DNA of 30,907 bases from NCBI GenBank assembly GCA_963660915.1, contig CAVLAO010000014.1, forward strand, positions 1-30,907, in the 5' to 3' direction. Positions 29,683 through 30,907 of this stretch are shown here, piece after piece; within the stretch, counting starts at the first letter, position 1; every line of letters begins with the position of its first letter. Made by a program: the position numbers and the translations under genes. The notes under the pieces are model-generated. The model saw only the letters and a program-made list of their open reading frames with translations. It searched no databases and was not told where the DNA came from. Source of the stretch: UMGS1766 sp963660915. Its GTDB lineage: Bacteria > Bacillota > Clostridia > Oscillospirales > Oscillospiraceae.

Positions 29683-29751
29683 TGTTGTTTTTATTCAAAC
29701 GCTTTTCCTATATTATTCAAAAAAATCACCCAATATTTTGAAAACATATAC

Positions 29752-29779
29752 TTGACAAAATGATAATTACCATTATAAT
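29752..29779 (+). promoter_or_regulatory. promoter and overlapping operator of the right-hand XRE-ImmA pair
   Basis: TTGACA (29752-29757), a 16-base spacer and a perfect TATAAT (29774-29779). Between the boxes, ATGATAAT-4-ATTATAAT forms an inverted repeat with one mismatch, a likely repressor site. Confidence 0.7.
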
Positions 29780-29807
29780 TGCAATCGAGCCAAAAAGGAG
29801 GATCACC

Positions 29808-30140
29808 ATGAACACAGAAAGGAACCTATTTAGCAAGAGACTGGAAGAACTGCTCAAAGCGCGCGGGATGACACAAAAGGAGCTTGCGGCGAAATCTGGC
29901 GTCACAGAAGCCGCGATGTCTCATTACATAAAGGGAGATCGAACACCTCGTTCTGTCGTTCTTTCCAGAATCGCAACGGCATTAAATACGACATCAGATT
30001 ATCTGATGGAAGGCATTCCGCAGGATTACGCAGATGAGATCGGATATGCTAAGCGCCTGATTGCTCGTAATGTCAATCAAATGACGATCGCAGAAAAAAG
30101 AGAAATTTTAAGCATTTTGCTTGGGGATAAGAAGGAGTAA
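29808..30140 (+). CDS. XRE-family HTH transcriptional repressor
   Basis: A 110-residue Cro/C1-type regulator. The helix-turn-helix covers about residues 8-62: RLEELLKARGMTQKELAAKS, GVTEAAMSHYIKGDRTPR, then TSDYLMEG. The C-terminal part (about 65-110) is helical. ATG at 29808 was chosen because AAGGAGG precedes it; an upstream in-frame ATG lies inside the promoter. It is followed 6 bases later by an ImmA-type peptidase gene. Both genes are AT-richer than the ECF operon and may belong to a mobile element that continues past the window. Confidence 0.88.
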   Translation: MNTERNLFSKRLEELLKARGMTQKELAAKSGVTEAAMSHYIKGDRTPRSVVLSRIATALNTTSDYLMEGIPQDYADEIGYAKRLIARNVNQMTIAEKREILSILLGDKKE

Positions 30141-30146
30141 ATAAAC

Positions 30147-30689
30147 ATGAGACTTTCGGACGAACAGTATGAGTTCATCAAGGGAGAGGTGGTTGCACTT
30201 TTCGAACAGTATAGTGTCCGCTGCATTCCTATCAGCGGATTCGAGTTAGCCTGTAAGATGGGAATCAAACTTATCCCATACTCAGCTTTAACAAAGATTC
30301 AATGCATGGCTGCGACAAAACTCAGTGATGACGGTTTTTATATGGAGAACAACCCAGGAGCAGACATTATTTATTATAACGATACCGTTCCTTATATGCG
30401 ATTGAATATGACGCTTCTCCATGAAATTGGTCATTGCGTGTTAGATCACAAAGGTCATTCAGATGAGGAGGAAATGGAGGCAAACTTTTTTGCTAAATAT
30501 GCTGCTGCACCGCCTCCATTAGTTCATCACCTTAGCGACAAATCCCCCAAGGCTATAGGGGATGCTTTCCATATCAGCTATACGGCCGCCATTTATGCCG
30601 GTAACTATTATCAAAAATGGTTGACGTATGGAGGTAGTAACTACACAGACTATGAAATCCGACTTCTGCGCTTATTTGATGCAGCGTGA
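30147..30689 (+). CDS. ImmA/IrrE-family metallopeptidase
   Basis: A 180-residue protein. The zinc-binding motif reads LLHEIGHCVLDH (about 92-103), and the third ligand is probably the Glu in EEMEANFFAKY. An N-terminal helical part (about 1-45) and a C-terminal helical tail complete the usual ImmA length. AAGGAG lies before the ATG, inside the end of the XRE gene. By analogy with ImmA-ImmR and IrrE-DdrO, the protease would cut the neighbouring XRE repressor under stress. A related pair on the opposite strand lies at the other end of the window, but the two peptidases differ clearly in sequence. Confidence 0.88.
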   Translation: MRLSDEQYEFIKGEVVALFEQYSVRCIPISGFELACKMGIKLIPYSALTKIQCMAATKLSDDGFYMENNPGADIIYYNDTVPYMRLNMTLLHEIGHCVLDHKGHSDEEEMEANFFAKYAAAPPPLVHHLSDKSPKAIGDAFHISYTAAIYAGNYYQKWLTYGGSNYTDYEIRLLRLFDAA

Positions 30690-30716
30690 TGCTTTGGTAA
30701 GGTGGTGATGCTTATG

Positions 30717-30776
30717 CTTGTTCTTTTATCCAAAAAGAACAAGCCGTATTGATTGCGGCAACAATCAATACGGCTT
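30717..30776 (+). terminator. tandem hairpins after the ImmA gene
   Basis: CTTGTTCTTTT pairs with AAAAGAACAAG (30717-30743). A perfect 15-bp stem then pairs AAGCCGTATTGATTG (30741-30755) with CAATCAATACGGCTT (30762-30776). The T run after the second is short and mixed with C. Confidence 0.65.
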
Positions 30777-30778
30777 TC

Positions 30779-30834
30779 TTCTCCGAATATTGCTATTCGA
30801 TTCATGCACAGAAATTTTAGCACTCTTCGGAGAA
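30779..30834. repeat. 9-bp inverted repeat upstream of the last gene
   Basis: TTCTCCGAA (30779-30787) and TTCGGAGAA (30826-30834) are separated by 38 bases and lie 46 bases before the next start codon. It may be regulatory, or the end of an element. Confidence 0.35.
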
Positions 30835-30880
30835 AAAAACAACATTTTCAAATTTTTTATTTTCGAGGAGTTGAAACAGA

Positions 30881-30907
30881 ATGACAAGTAAATCCATGAG
30901 AGAAAGC
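30881..30907 (+). CDS. start of an unidentified gene (partial)
   Basis: GAGGAG lies 10 bases before an ATG, and nine codons (MTSKSMRES) run to the window end. This is too little to name a family. Confidence 0.5.

Noticed and set aside
1..30907. CRISPR arrays, tRNA and rRNA genes
   Set aside because: I saw no evenly spaced direct repeats and no tRNA- or rRNA-like stretches; short repeats present are inverted repeats or repeats within surface-protein genes.

Overview
The window looks like a chromosomal segment of a Gram-positive, GC-rich member of the Clostridia (Oscillospiraceae/Ruminococcaceae-like). Three things suggest this: strong AGGAGG-type ribosome binding sites, a Firmicutes-style LexA box, and surface proteins ending in (N)PxTG-type wall-sorting signals with KR-rich tails. 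Ten Ns at 381-390 mark an assembly gap. The two ends (about 1-1080 and 29700-30907) and a middle block (17.7-20.7 kb) are visibly AT-richer than the rest.

Layout. 1-870 (minus): an ImmA/IrrE peptidase cut by the window edge and the gap, and its XRE repressor with two 18-bp operators. 1025-5400 (minus): a MarR repressor with a perfect palindromic operator, followed by both halves of a heterodimeric ABC exporter and a terminator. 5442-6474 (plus): lexA with a LexA box, and a MITE-like inverted repeat inside its leader. 6488-9101 (minus): a three-domain family 2 glycosyltransferase. 9183-11264 (plus): a membrane acyltransferase and a C39-like lipoprotein. 11287-17584 (minus): a 1952-residue wall-anchored protein behind a cobalamin riboswitch. 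17644-20767 (plus): a zinc-ribbon membrane protein, an SPFH-GYF protein and an unknown protein. 20834-24033 (minus): a 990-residue beta-helix/adhesin-like wall protein. 24126-29682 (plus): an operon encoding a membrane-anchored DUF4430 protein, EcfT, a fused double ATPase, an ECF S component and a second EcfT. 29752-30776 (plus): an XRE repressor and an ImmA peptidase. A further gene starts at 30881.

The most interesting reading is a corrinoid (vitamin B12) capture and uptake system spread over 11.3-29.7 kb. The riboswitch-controlled giant protein carries two DUF4430 (transcobalamin C-terminal-like) beta domains. It also has an alpha/alpha-toroid domain of the kind that forms the other half of animal intrinsic factor and transcobalamin, and a domain resembling Bacteroidetes surface proteins that I recall from btuB loci. 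The plus-strand operon pairs another DUF4430 protein with a complete ECF importer of CbrTUV-like make-up. I infer that the wall protein catches corrinoids, the membrane-anchored DUF4430 protein passes them on, and the ECF complex imports them. The riboswitch and domain patterns are read directly from the sequence; the substrate of the ECF importer is inferred.
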